Shown here: positions 35,591-47,456 of the stretch, piece after piece | How the letters are laid out: each line of letters opens with the position of its first letter | How positions within the stretch are numbered: the first letter of the stretch is position 1 | Assembly (NCBI GenBank): GCA_022495005.1 | Contig: JAGYXB010001964.1 | Span: forward strand, 1,550,001-1,614,000 | Source: Rhyacophila brunnea | Taxonomy: Eukaryota; Arthropoda; Insecta; Trichoptera; Rhyacophilidae | Direction of reading: 5' to 3' | Length of the DNA stretch: 64,000 nt | The notes under the pieces: generated by a model | What the model saw: the letters and a program-made list of their open reading frames with translations, nothing else | Told to the model about the DNA's origin: nothing | Databases searched by the model: none | Made by a program: the position numbers and the translations under genes

Positions 35591-37599
35591 TATTGCAATG
35601 CATAGTTTATACATCATTGAAAATTTAAATACATATCCGGATCAGCATTATTCAATAAAACATTGTTAAATTGGCCCATTAATAATATTAAACTCTGATA
35701 GAGCAAACAACATCATGTAAGACTAACACATGTTTCTTAAATTAATTAACACTCTAAACTTCTCCTTTTTATTACAAAGAAAAACGGCATTTTCTTTAGC
35801 ATCCGCGCGCCGCCGTCGTCTGGGAAAAATAAAATTTCTTTTGTGATTTTTCTCGTTAAACGGAAAACGTTCGTTGTATTTTTTTGTAAATTGCGCGGAA
35901 AAAAATCACAGTTGTTTTACTTTATTGTTTGCTTTACCTTTTCTTTTTTAAAAGGTGCCTGTGGTAGCATTCCCTTGAAATAAAGTTCTTGCCCTTCTTG
36001 TAATATATTTGTACCTAACAATGGCGAAAGCTCGATTTTCAACGATTATTTAATATATATCTTAAATTGCAAAAAAAATAATTTAAACATGGTATGTATT
36101 TAAAAATAATATATATTATATTATAGGTAGGTTAGGGATCGATAGGAGAAGGTGATATTGATTGAAGCAGCAGTAGTGTAGATGGATGTAGATATTAATT
36201 TTCTTGAAGCAGTGTACAGTGGTGAACTAGGTGCTCAGACCGAGCCGCGATCCAGTTGTGATGATGATCGGGTCGAGCTCAAAAGACGAATGTTGAATGA
36301 CGAGTGTAGAGTGACGAGTGTCGAGTGACGGACTCGAGTGGAGTAATAAGAGTAACTGTTATCAACTGTTCTTCATTATTTATATAAAAACAATCAATAC
36401 CTTACACGAGCCACCGTTTATCTAGGTTAATATTGAGAAACCAGTTGACCGCATTGTCTGACGATTACGAGGTGTTTTGATGAGCAACCATGAGATAGCC
36501 AATTGCTATGCCATTGCCTGTAATAAAAAACGCTGATGCTAGATGAATAATTGTTGATTTTACGTTGTCAAAATTCATGCTGACTCGGTATAATGTTATC
36601 GATTGTTATATTTGTACACAGGTGTCAGAATTCTGTTATTTTTCAATTTCCAAGTTCGATTTTCATAAATTTTAATGAAGAATAGATTTTTACCTAACAC
36701 ATTCTGTCTTTTATAGCCAACTTACTTAAATTCATTCCTAACATATACTTAAAATTCATAAAACCAAAAAACTGAAAATCCATATAGGTATGTTTATCAA
36801 GGTCTGAAAAAAAATCTTAAATACCTACAATTTTTCTGAAAGTATTTTTTATGAATATACAATACAATAGATATCAGAAAGTCTGAGTCTGAAAAAAATA
36901 TGAGGATTTACTAAAAATTGAAGAAAAGATGCTATACATAGAAGTTATGATCGATAAATCTCGAGAAATTTTCAGAAAATATCAATCTCAAGAAATTGTT
37001 ACTACGCTCAGCTGCCGATATCAAATGGAATTTTAAAAAATCATCAGTAATAAAAGTTTTTAGAAAAACAAAAATGAAAACTGTGTCGACTTTGATTCTG
37101 AATGGAATCGCTTTCTTTAATTTCCGGGTGAAAAATAAATTCTCAACTTTAATTCAGAATGGAGTTTTTGGAAAAGATTCCATGTATGATTCCATAAAAA
37201 TGAACAAAAAAATGTCGGTTTCTCAACAAAACAAATGTTGAGAATTTTTGAAACTCAAGAAATCATAAGCTCTAGTATTGTATCCACCTATATAATCATA
37301 AATATGAGAGTCATATCTTGTGAGTATATAACAAAAACATACATGATAGTACCTGAATTCCAATTCTACCTCTAAATTTATAATATTTACTTATAAAGAT
37401 TTCAAAAATTATAATGTATAACGTTTACGTTGTTTGCTAATTCCTATACGTCTAAAGACTAAAAGAAAATAGCCTAATATCTGCGTTATTGGCCTCACCA
37501 AACCACACCCAGTCTTAAACAAGCGTTTCGCGAGACCCTACGTTTGGATGTAAAGCATCGGTATTTTTTATTGACTGAGAATGTCTCAAGAGCAGTTAC
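35591..37599. other. Unassigned DNA around the GAGTGA-rich repeat
   Basis: Apart from the 36130-36420 repeat, nothing recognised. A GC-richer patch near 35800-35900 (GCATCCGCGCGCCGCCGTCG) stands out in composition. Confidence 0.3.
36130..36420. repeat. GAGTGA-rich dispersed repeat, possible LTR fragment
   Basis: A degenerate GACGAGTGTAGAGTGACGAG tract is followed by GACGGACTCGAG, TTCTTCATTATTTATATAAA and CAATAC. A similar layout occurs at 60840-61075. The TATA-like run after the GC-richer tract would fit a retroviral-type LTR, but no ends or coding partner were found. Confidence 0.35.
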
Positions 37600-37880
37600 T
37601 CAAATTTTTTCAAATTTATTTTACATTTATAATAATGGACACGGCAAATAATAAATTTAAAACGTTCACAATATGAAATAAAGTAAGCGTTAACTATTTT
37701 ACAATGAAAATAAGGGTAATAATATGAGTAAATAATACAATAATAAAAATAAAAGTACATGGAAGGACGCAGAGTAAACTTGGTTGATAGAACCTATCTC
37801 AAAAACTTAAAAAACAATGTCCACCTAAATTTACTCTCACGTAAGAGGAATATATCAATATCTGAAGCTAAATTAACTTA
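37600..37880 (-). pseudogene. LINE 3' end fragment
   Basis: On the minus strand it resembles the tail of the LINE at 7845-8297. The CTCACGTAAGAGGAATATATCAATATC stretch (in pieces) corresponds to the D-I-F-H-L-R-E end of ORF2, followed by an AT-rich 3' UTR toward lower coordinates. Frames are broken. Confidence 0.55.
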
Positions 37881-38313
37881 GGTTACCATACATTCCAGTT
37901 TGTTTTGATTGAATTTATATAAATTTAAGTTAAAAGTGTCCATGGGAAAGAAGAGCATATTATAAAGTCAAAAAAAAATCGTGTGTGTATGTACGCGCGT
38001 TACAAGTTATACTTCTTTAGCGTAACAAAACAAAACTTGTGATAAACTAGATTATTTAAGTAGCTCTTAATTATCTTGTTAAATTACACTCAAGAAAAAG
38101 GCCCGCTTATTGGAACGCCGTTGGTTTATTTCTATAACATAATATGTTATGACATTATTAATGGTTTCTTGTTGTTTTTATTTTTAAAGTACCAACTGTC
38201 ATTCTCATGTATAATAGTTTGTGTACGTAAAGAATTGCTAATGGCCAACAATAATAAAGTTGCTGCCTAAGCAAAGGAATAATTCTAAACTATAATATTA
38301 TGCTATATAATCA

Positions 38314-38410
38314 TCATGATTGCAGCATCATACTGTGGCGTAAAGGTATTACGTTCGGCTGATAACCGAACAATCGGTGGTTCGAATCCAATCGAGTGCG
38401 TTTTTTTGTG
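38314..38410 (+). tRNA. tRNA-Ile(GAT)-like sequence, probable pseudogene or SINE head
   Basis: The D arm pairs CGTAA with TTACG, the anticodon stem pairs TTCGG with CCGAA around CTGATAA (anticodon GAT), and the box-B is a perfect GGTTCGAATCC, with T7 after the 3' end. The T stem has a mismatch and the acceptor stem only about four or five pairs, so a functional gene is unlikely. The open frame on the opposite strand is a shadow. Confidence 0.45.
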
Positions 38411-39249
38411 TGAAAAAATAAATTATGTGTTACATGTCTCACGCCAAAAATACACTCTGATCTGATTTCCCAAACGCGCCAAAAGAAGTATAACTTCAAA
38501 AAGATAACAATATTTGCGTTAGTTGAGGTTTAATTAAATAAAAGTAAATTTATGTATTTAATTATATCCTGTCAAGTACTTACTATTTATCTTCCATTAC
38601 ATTAACCCCTCAGCAAAGCATATATCAATAATTTCTCTCGTCTTCATAAACTACTTGGAATGACGCGTTAGTAGTTATAATCAAAATGCATAGATTATTT
38701 ATATAATAAATGTGTGTTATTTGAAATAACTAAACTCACTTAGTCTGCTTATAATCAAGTGCCTACTATTATTATCTATCCTTGTTCAAGAGAAATTCAC
38801 TTGCACAGTACGAGGATATACGTAAATGAAAATGTTTTCTAATTAAGAGCTTCCCAATCGGTGTACCACAAACGGTTGAAAAGTATGCTACAAGATTTCA
38901 TTCCATTTTCATTATAAATCAATTTTACTCTAATAAAAATAATATTTTATCACAAATATTTGTCCTAATAGCGTAGTAGTATTAGTTATTTATTGCTGTT
39001 ACATGTAAGTTGTATGTATTATATTTCGCCGTAGCATAGTGTACTGAAAATAAATTACCGTATATCATTGAGATAAAAAAAAACCCCGTTGTTCGTGGAG
39101 CATTACAGATAGAACTGTTCCAGTTTTATTTTATTTTTTACTTTTTAACAAAATAAGTCACCAAATGTGTTAGATAGATAGATTTATGATTATATGTGAT
39201 ATTAGTATATAACATTTAAAATTTTTGTGGATATTTTATTAGATTTAAT

Positions 39250-39694
39250 AATTGAGTCGCTTAGAATCATAACTCACATATTCCAAAAATCAAGTTTTGA
39301 GATAATCGCTAAAAACCAACAGAGCACTATTTTTTGTAATTAGAAGAACAGTATTGAACTCCCTAGAATATTAATGAGTGAGAGAGTCGAATAACTTTTT
39401 TTTTTTTAATATATATACCTAATACTCCTAACGTTGCAGACATACAGCATACTATGAGAAATAGAGCTCCCCGATTGGTTAGGAAGGCGTTGGTGACAAA
39501 ACTCTATTCTTTGAAATATACGACATATTACACCAATAATGAACTTTGTCAACGATTTTCACATGGTTTAAATTGACTTTTAATACTCAACTATTTTTCG
39601 GTATATAGATTAATTCATTTAGAATCACTTGGCATATTTAACTAAAGAACGACAAAATTGCAATATGTGAGCTATGATTCTAAGCGACTCAATT
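39250..39694. repeat. Foldback with 31-bp arms
   Basis: AATTGAGTCGCTTAGAATCA at the left is repeated inverted ending at 39694 with one mismatch in 31. The interior is AT-rich. Nested in the hAT remnant. Confidence 0.8.
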
Positions 39695-39798
39695 GTGAAA
39701 TGTAACGGACTCCATACTGAGACTGACGATGAGCCGTTTCTGAAAAGAGCATACGGCACCTCTGCCACAACGCCTTCAGATACTTATAAGTTATCTAT

Positions 39799-40133
39799 AA
39801 TTCAGTGGTTATTTTTCAAAACTGGACATGTTAACTATTCACTCCTCAGAGGTAAATGAACTTTTCAAATAAAAACACAGAGCGAAAACACGCACGCGAC
39901 AAAAACCAAACTGTCCTGCCATTAGCTGAAAGTGACATGTCTCATTTCGAACATCAACAACGTTGGACGTGTCCCTATTTTTTGAAACCTCTTTTCAATA
40001 TGAAATTAGTGTTTTATGGCTATTTTTGAAAGTCAACAAAGTGTGCATGAGATTATAGAATGATATTCCGATAATAACTCATTTTCGGCATATATATGGG
40101 ACATGTCCAGTTTTGAAAGTTAACCACTGAATT
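39799..40133. repeat. Foldback with 33-bp arms
   Basis: AATTCAGTGGTTATTTTTCA and onward to GGACATGT is repeated inverted at 40101-40133 with about two mismatches. The CAGTGG core suggests hAT type. The 61-codon frame overlapping its left arm is not a gene. Confidence 0.8.
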
Positions 40134-40724
40134 GCTATTCGTAAAATATAAATCATTCTCCAATCAAATTATTGATTATTAGGTCACCCCACCCTCCATT
40201 CGTCTAAACTTAATGCAGTGAATATTTTTTAGTGCTAAAGATAAAATTCACCCACACTAAAACGTTGTGAAATCGATATAAAATCTTACACAGTTTTTTT
40301 TTATAAATGATACGTTTTAGTTATTTTACTTGTGAAATTCATAAAATATTATGCTAATTTAGTAAGTGTGAAAACACTGATTGTTATATAACTAGTATTC
40401 TGCAGTGTGTCTAAAAATATTTTTACTTTGAAAAGTGTGCCGTGGTGTGAAAAATATTGCGAATTACTGTTCTAATATATCCGAAATAAAGTCGGTTGAT
40501 AGCTTTTACGAATTTATTTCCCTGCCTGAAGACCTGAGAATATTTCAGCAATTCACTTAGCAAACTAAATTACTACGGATAAATTTGTAAGTACACGAAT
40601 TCAGTATAGATAACATTTACGGCTGACTTTGAAGATTTGAGAAATTTATTATTGACTATCGTAAAAGTTCGTAAACATTATTTTTTACTACCAAAGCTAA
40701 GGTTACAGTATATAGCTTATTTTT

Positions 40725-41310
40725 AACACTCCTGTAATGTCACTTTAGGTTATCCGTTCCAATAAACTGAAAATATTTAAGTTTATATACACTTTATCAT
40801 CTTCGTATTTCAGCTATTCCTAGAATCATCAATAATACACCAAATTAAAATGTTCTTATGTTCATACTCGATACCATTTCAGTCCAGAACAATCCAGTAA
40901 ATAGATATAATTAATAAATATTAATCAGATTTCATTTACCTGTCATAAATTATAAATGCACAATGCAAACAGAGCGTCTCAATTACGAACAAAAGAGATA
41001 AATCTAAATATATATATGCGATAAAGAGAGATATACTAAATTATGAGAAAGATATATGAATGTAATGGGTAAGATCAAGATAGTAATATAATTTGTGTGC
41101 TGTAAGTATGTGTATGCTGTATAAAAATATTCGTATGATTATAATTAAATTTTTACGCCGTGCCTTAGACGATGAAACTTTATTAGACTTATTTATTTTG
41201 CCAAAATAGGGATTTTAATTTTATCTACTGTAATATTGCGAATCTCGTACGGTAACCCAATGTGACATCACCGTAACGGACGGAATTTATTATCATCGTA
41301 ATGGGAAGAA
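40725..41310 (+). repeat. Dispersed repeat family J, copy 2
   Basis: Diverged counterpart of 27425-28210 with the same landmark order (TTCAGCTATTCCTAGAATCA, CTGTCATAAATTATAAATGC, ATTACGAACAAAAGAGATA, CTCGTACGGTAACCCAA). It lacks the 110-bp foldback found in the first copy. Confidence 0.65.
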
Positions 41311-42209
41311 TATTAGTGTCAGAATAGAATACACATGCTTTAACCCAAAGATGTTGCAAAGAACCTTATCTTTAACATAGAATGATACAACATTAAAGCC
41401 GATAAGCAATATTCACTAAATGTATAAATTACCATTTTGTCATTTCCGATACATTGATTTTAGCGAACTTAATATTATAATCATAATATCTTCATTTCGG
41501 CTTTCGGGATTTCGTCCGGCACCCTAAGTGGCATTCGTTAAAATAATTAAGTAAACCACTACATTTTTACTTTATTGCAATTGTTTTGTATACTTATACG
41601 TATGACTAAGGATTGATTTTTTTGCGCTTCACTTAAATCTAATATAAAAAAGCTCTGCTCGTATATACGTGAAGGCTTTTCATCAACATCCTTGCGTATT
41701 GTAGTACCTATTGAAAAAAGCTTTCATTTTACAAAACAAAAACGGCTTTGGAACGGCAGCAAAGCTTACTCTTTGTTTATGCAACAGGCTAACAAATACT
41801 TGAAATATGATATACGATATGCGGCAGAGCCTTAAAAAGCTCGTATCGTTTCCGCAGCTTTCGTTGTTTACTGAGCGATTGTTTTAATTGCATAGATAAC
41901 AAATCGCTACGCAAGCGGAAAATAAATACGAGAAAGCTCGAATAATAAATGTCATGTGATGCTAAATGCATACCTAGTTGAATAATTTTTCGTGTTTGCC
42001 TTTACGAATATAATAAAATTATTGGTTAGGTACGTATGAGTAAAATATTTTTTTAATTTGACTTTTCTTCGTTATGTGTTTGTCTTTTATTGTTCTACCA
42101 TGTAATAATTTTTTGTGGTTTTGTATATTTTATCTCTTAATTATTTATACTTTCTAATAAACACCAGAATGTATTTAAAATAATAATTAAAAATAGTTAA
42201 CGTATCCTT
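41311..42209. other. Unassigned AT-rich DNA
   Basis: No gene or recognised repeat. Confidence 0.3.
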
Positions 42210-42960
42210 TTTATAATTAACTATTTCTTTTATTCAACGAATAATTCAGAATATTTAAGAATGTGCCATTCTGATTATTGAACATACATAATTTTGAAAA
42301 ACTTCAACTTAATTCTGAGAGAATATAATATTATAACCAATACAATAATTTTTTTTTGAAAAAGTAAGCCACCCCGGCCGGAAATCGAACCCTGCATCTC
42401 CCGGGTTTACGTAAGTGTTTTTCAAAATTATGTATTTTCAATATTCAGAATGGTACATTCTTAAATCTTGTGAATTTATTTTTATTGGTTATAATAATAT
42501 ATTCTCTCAGATGCGTTTTTCAAAATTATGTATGTTCAATAATTAGAATAATATGTTCTTATATATTGTGAATTATTCGTTGAATAAAAGAAATAGTAAA
42601 TTATAAATTGTCAGCAAGTTCAAGTGAGTTACACCATAAAAAATATTGGAGAAATCCAAGACGTCGGTTAGTAATTGAAGTAATGGGTACCTACTTTGAT
42701 TAATAAAAACATAAACCGATTGCCAAAGTAGCTTGATTTCGAAGAACGCTGATGAGTGGGTATTTAAAAGGCCAATAGTTAAAATTTGTCGCAATTAGTA
42801 TGTCACTGCGTAGCATATTGGTAAATGCGACGGACGCGTAAACCCGGGAGATGCAGGGTTCGATTTCCGGCCGGGGTATCTTACTTTTTTCAAAAAAGAT
42901 TTTTTTCTATTGGTTATAATATATTCTCTCAAAAAGTGTTTTTCAAAATGATGTAAGTAT
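42210..42960. mobile_element. tRNA-core foldback element, compound copy
   Basis: Left TATTTCTTTTATTCAACGAA and its inverted form at about 42577-42595 bound a palindrome holding half a tRNA-like block (42362-42406, minus). To the right follow the conserved segment (AGCTTGATTTCGAAGAACGC), a full tRNA-like block (about 42805-42880, plus) and the arm AATATATTCTCTCAAAAAGTG. The two blocks are in opposite orientation, suggesting a nested or hairpin-derived double element. Confidence 0.7.
42805..42880 (+). ncRNA. tRNA-like block
   Basis: Box-A-like GCGTAGCATATTGG, box-B-like GGGTTCGATTTCC and a T6 run about ten bases after the 3' end. The acceptor stem is not well paired and the anticodon is not assignable. 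Confidence 0.6.
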
Positions 42961-44485
42961 GTTATCCTATTTTTTTTTTTTTTGATTTTATGTATCTTTT
43001 ATCAACAGAAAATTTACTGGTGGCAACATTTACGTTGTATACGTATTTACAATCAACATAACGGTTGTTTTTCTTATAAGATAATATTAAGTAATAAAAA
43101 ATAACATGTTTTTATATTTCAAAAAATTAAATAATAATTTAGGAAAGTAGTTTAATTAACGTACTCACACGGCAAGCGATAGACATTTTTTTAAATCTCA
43201 ATCAATACATGTAATTTTTCTTAGTATTAATTAAAATTAAAATAATATATAATATCGTCGCCCTAAAAGCAAAAAGGCATTTGTGAAAAAATGGAATATT
43301 GAGAAAAATGCATTTTAAGTTTTTTTTTTAGTGAAAATTTTAATATTTTGAAATGAAATTCAGAGCACAGGTGACTTATTACTCAAGATTGATTTTTTTG
43401 AAGATTCTTGTCACAAGGGCCCTTTTTTCTGCAACAAAATCTTTTTTTCTGTACAAAAGCCTTTACATATTTTAAAATAATTACACATAATACCCTTTTC
43501 CTATATTATCTTTATAACCACTGCACATAGGATCGCAAAATTGTGTACATGTTACGTTTTTATTATACGTTAATTGTGTTTTCTTGGGCTCTACAAATGC
43601 CATTTTGCCTATAATGTACAGAAAAAAATACGAAATGTCACAAGTGCACTTTTGCTTTTGAGGCGAAAATATGTAGTATTGATTCCAATTAATTTAATCA
43701 TAATCAAGATCGGATTCATCCACTTCAAAGAGACATTTTCAACTCATACAAAATCAGGTCTTTAAAATTACAATTAGAATTTTCGCAAAAAAATCAATTG
43801 CCATTATTTGAGAACAAGGTTTTTTAAGTTGTTTCCACTAAGTAAAGTAAAATAGAAAACTTTTTTTTCTTTATTAGTAAGGTTCAGTAAAGGAAAGAAA
43901 ATATTTTGAATAATTTAAAAAAATAAAGTACCTACCCACAAAAATACTGTCATCAAAATAAATAATCGTTTACAATATGGAATGTTACTTTACTGCCGGG
44001 AGCAGTTTAAGCACTCTATTAAACGCGAATAATAATGATAATCATCATCATCATCATCAAAGCACTCTCTGCCACCCCTCACCCCCACCCAACCCCCTTC
44101 CTTATATCAGGGCGCCGAGACACGCGTAATCACCGACCAAAGCAGGAACCAGAATGCATCAAGCTTAAAAAAGAGTGGTATGAGGGGAGGGCTATCACCA
44201 TGAATAAACACCCCATTTGCAAGACGGGTATCTTCCCGGCGACGGGATCTCAATTTCTTTTTAGTGGAGGGAATTCTTAATACAAAAAATATCTTGAAAA
44301 AAGCAGTCTCGTATAAAATATTTTACATTTTTTTTGTTTTTTTATTATTATTCATGAGACTGTGATGAAGAAATGAATTATATACTACATAATATTATAT
44401 TTAAGAAAGCAGTTCTTGAAATTTATTACGCTAATTATATATTGTTTACAAAACTATCTATAAGTACACATAATTTGAAAACATC
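42961..44485. other. Unassigned DNA; CAT microsatellite and GC pocket at 44040-44280
   Basis: An ATC trinucleotide run at 44041-44058 precedes a GC-richer patch that gives an 81-codon frame (44035-44280) beginning with poly-isoleucine. No domain is recognised and I do not call a gene. Confidence 0.3.
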
Positions 44486-45240
44486 ATACATATAGCCATA
44501 CTCTGGGCTCAAAAATACTATAAAACAAATTGTGATTTTTTGCCAAATCCAGGATTCACAACATTATAAGCCTGACATAATAACCACTCAGCCATTGTAA
44601 GTGTTAAATACAGATAGTTTTAATAAACTATTGTTTTTTATTCAGCAAAATAATTATACACAAGATTTGAGAATGTAACATTCTATACATAATTTGAAAA
44701 CATCTCATGCATAAAATATTATAATTATTATACACACTATAAAAAATCATTTTGTAGAAAAAAAAATACGCCACCCGACGGGACTTGAACTTTCATCTGC
44801 TAGATTTGCGCCAGTATGCTTTTGCAATTTAGCTACAAGCATCTTAGTTAATTACGACGATTTTAACTAGTAGTAACCTTTTCTACAAAATGATGTATTC
44901 TAGTGTGTATACGCATGAGATGTTTTCAAATTATTTATAGAATGTTACATTTTCAAATCTTGTGTATTATTTGCTGAATAAAAAAAAATGTTTATTAAAA
45001 CTATCTGTATTTAACACTGGCGATGGCTGAGCAGTTATATGTCAGGCTTATAATGATGTGAATCCTAGATACTGGAAAAATCACATTTTGTTTTTTAGTA
45101 TTTTTGAGCCCAGAGTATGGGTCTGATATGTCTAGAAAGTGGCTTATACCATTTTTCTTAAAAATAAAAATCTGTTACAAAAAAACCTCCACTCCGTGGA
45201 GGATCATCTTATTTATGTGATTGAACATGGTAAAAAATCT
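44486..45240. mobile_element. Compound palindrome: tRNA-like core, inverted arms, SINE copies in both arms
   Basis: The centre (44769-44842, minus) is a tRNA-like block. Around it, 44607-44768 and 44880-45011 form an inverted repeat (TACAGATAGTTTTAATAAAC and its complement). Outside that, 44486-44606 and 45012-45135 are again inverted copies of one SINE-like sequence (GGCGATGGCTGAGCAG on the right). Only the right arm has the SINE 3' end, with CCTCCACTCCGTGGAGG as in family S. The inverted structure spans about 650 bp. Confidence 0.75.
44769..44842 (-). ncRNA. tRNA-like block in palindrome centre
   Basis: Minus strand: TGTAGCTAAATTGC box-A-like, GTTCAAGTCCC box-B-like and a run of eight or nine T after the 3' end. 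Decayed anticodon arm. Confidence 0.6.
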
Positions 45241-45479
45241 ATATTACTCATTCTTTTACACGTGTACTATGAATAAAGAATTTTATTGGTGTTATCGTAA
45301 TATTATGTTTTTCACAAACTACTAAAAAAATGAAACTTCGTCACGATAAAAATCTTGCTCAGATACTGGTAAGGTGAAGGTGATATTCTTTGACACTTTG
45401 AACACGGTACACGGTGCCTGAAGATGCCGAAAGTCGAAACCCGGATCGCAAAAAACGACCTAAATAGAATAGTGCAAAA

Positions 45480-45735
45480 TTTAAATCTATCACAAGATTT
45501 GAGAATGTAACATTCCATATATTGAACATACATAATTTGAAAACATATAGATATTAATATAACTACTAAAAAATACGATGCCCAACGGAACTTGAACACT
45601 GGATTCGCGCCAGTATGCTTCTCCAATTAAACTACGGGCATCCTACTCAATTATGATAATTTTAATCAGTAGTTCTTACATGAAATGCTTATCAAATTAC
45701 GTTACAATATTTGCTTTTTGTATATTAAATTGTGG
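45480..45735 (-). mobile_element. tRNA-core element, copy at 45.5 kb
   Basis: The same left flank as other copies (CACAAGATTTGAGAATGTAACATTC, given in pieces, then TTGAACATACATAATTTG), then the tRNA-like block and ATAATTTTAATCAGTAGTTC. The right arm is not complete. Confidence 0.65.
45577..45642 (-). ncRNA. tRNA-like block with intact 7-bp acceptor stem
   Basis: Ends GATGCCC and GGGCATC pair perfectly over seven bases. The anticodon stem ACTGG/CCAGT is paired around CGCGAAT, and the T arm is GTTCAAGTTCC-like. At 66 nt it is short for a tRNA, the loop lacks the usual T33, and A/T-rich oligo-T follows. Best preserved of the series. Confidence 0.6.
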
Positions 45736-46061
45736 TAGGTAATGCACATTATTTTTTAAGATTTTTGTGTTTGACGACAAAACGACTGCCACATGTGCAT
45801 TTTATTTATAAAAAAAGTCTATAAGCATTATTATTATCATTGTCTCAAATCATAGTCGTAAAGTTTGAACGTCTAGCTTTAATGTAATATGACAGTCAGC
45901 AGATTCTACTAGTTTTGGACCTGGATAATAAATATAGATGTGTCTATCGAGGAAAAACTTTGTCGTATATAATGATCTATTACGTTAATTGTATATTTTA
46001 TATTATATATTACTAAATAGTCAACTGCCGATACAAAAAGGTATAAAGATGAATAAAAGGT

Positions 46062-46360
46062 GGATAGATAAATAATCTTCGATATGCTGACGACATAATG
46101 ATACTGGTATATAAAACCGATGACCTTTAGTGTTTGCTGGTTAAAGTGAAATAAGAAAAACATACAAACTGAAATCGAAAGGCAGTTCGGGCATGTCAAC
46201 GGAAAGCGTACTGGTCTACGGAGTCGAAGCCTAGAACAAACGGACAATACGAAGACCAGAAGCTTTTGACATATTGTAGCTGTATTGGAGTATCACAAAG
46301 ATATTATGATTTTGGACTGATCAAATTACCAATAAAGAAATTCTAAGACAAATCAATAAG
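46062..46360 (+). pseudogene. RTE-like LINE reverse-transcriptase remnant
   Basis: Reads L-R-Y-A-D-D-I-M-I-L-V-Y-K-T-D-D-L, the catalytic Y-A-D-D block of a reverse transcriptase. After a deletion it continues L-V-Y-G-V-E-A-stop-N-K-R-T-I-R-R and W-T-D-Q-I-T-N-K-E-I-L-R-Q-I-N, the downstream region of RTE-type ORFs. Stops and missing sequence show it is dead. The minus-strand 112-codon frame over this region is a shadow. Confidence 0.75.
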
Positions 46361-46375
46361 ACGATATATCTCATT

Positions 46376-47015
46376 TAGGGATTGCAATACCGATGAAATA
46401 TATCAATACCGGTATTTCTTATTGAATACCGGTATTAATACCGGTATTTACCAAAACTTAGAGAAAAAAAAAAGTAGGTACCTATCAATAAATATAACTG
46501 AAATACTATTTTTTTGCAATTTACCTACATTTATTTTATTGACCTTTATAAATATGTATAGATGATAATATTTTAGAACTGATAATTTTTACAAAATACT
46601 AGTCCGGGTACACGAAAATCTCTCTGAAATACAACGTTTGTTGGATTTACTATCAACGTTGGATCAATAGTTATAGAATAATTGGAGACATTTGTCACGA
46701 ATGTCTTCTTTTTCGAAATATGTTAATTCATCACGACAAGTATATTTGAGGAATTTTGTTTTAATATTATTATGTAACTTTTGTTGGTTTCAGTCAATAT
46801 ATTTGCGTTTTGGCAGTATACAATTTATACACTATATATTTATACAATATAGTAGTAGTAAATAATGAAAAAATAACATAAATCATTTTCGAAATCATAA
46901 ACGTGTATGCTTTCTTAATACCGAAAATACCGGTATTTCGGATTTTTGGAACCGGTATTTCGGTATCGATAAATAATTGTATACCGGTTTTAAAATACTA
47001 GCATTGCAATCCCTA
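46376..47015. mobile_element. Non-autonomous hAT-type element with ACCGGT subterminal repeats
   Basis: Ends TAGGGATTGCAAT and ATTGCAATCCCTA, flanked by perfect ATCTCATT duplications (46368-46375 and 47016-47023). The ATACCGGTAT palindrome and close variants recur several times near both ends. The interior is AT-rich and non-coding. Confidence 0.88.
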
Positions 47016-47456
47016 ATCTCATTGCTATGAATTATAATTGTATATTAACGCTTCGGTTCGTAAAAAATTCTGAAAATATTTATCTGTAAATAATATCTAC
47101 GTTTATGTATACTCGATAAAAATAAATGTTTTAGTTTTTATAGCCTACCACGAGACACAGCAATAATCTCGACGATTTTATGAACCGGAGCCGCGCTCCG
47201 GTGCGCTTCATCCATTTCATGCCCTGCTGTTATCAAGTACAGAAAATATGCATACATCTGCCATATTTTCCGCAATGAGAAGTATATTTTACTTATATTG
47301 TCGGGTAAAATAGAAAAAATTAGAAGGTGTAGTTTGGCTACCCAGCCTCTGTGTAGTCTCAATTATTGTCTCAAGTGTCTCAATGTCCATGGTGTAGTGA
47401 TCTGATACAATTCGGCAATACAAGACGGCATCAAACGAAGTAGGTATTATTATTAG

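Larger units (their letters stand above)
38845..40469. mobile_element. Degenerate hAT-type element with two nested foldbacks
   Basis: The left end AAGAGCTTCCCAATCGG and right end ATTGCGAATTACTG are decayed inverted termini. Flanks TTCTAATT (38837-38844) and TTCTAATA (40470-40477) match at 7 of 8, as expected for an old hAT insertion. No transposase frame. Foldbacks at 39250-39694 and 39799-40133 lie inside. Confidence 0.65.

Noticed and set aside
44035..44280. 81-codon frame starting with poly-isoleucine
   Set aside because: Begins in a trinucleotide microsatellite; no domain.
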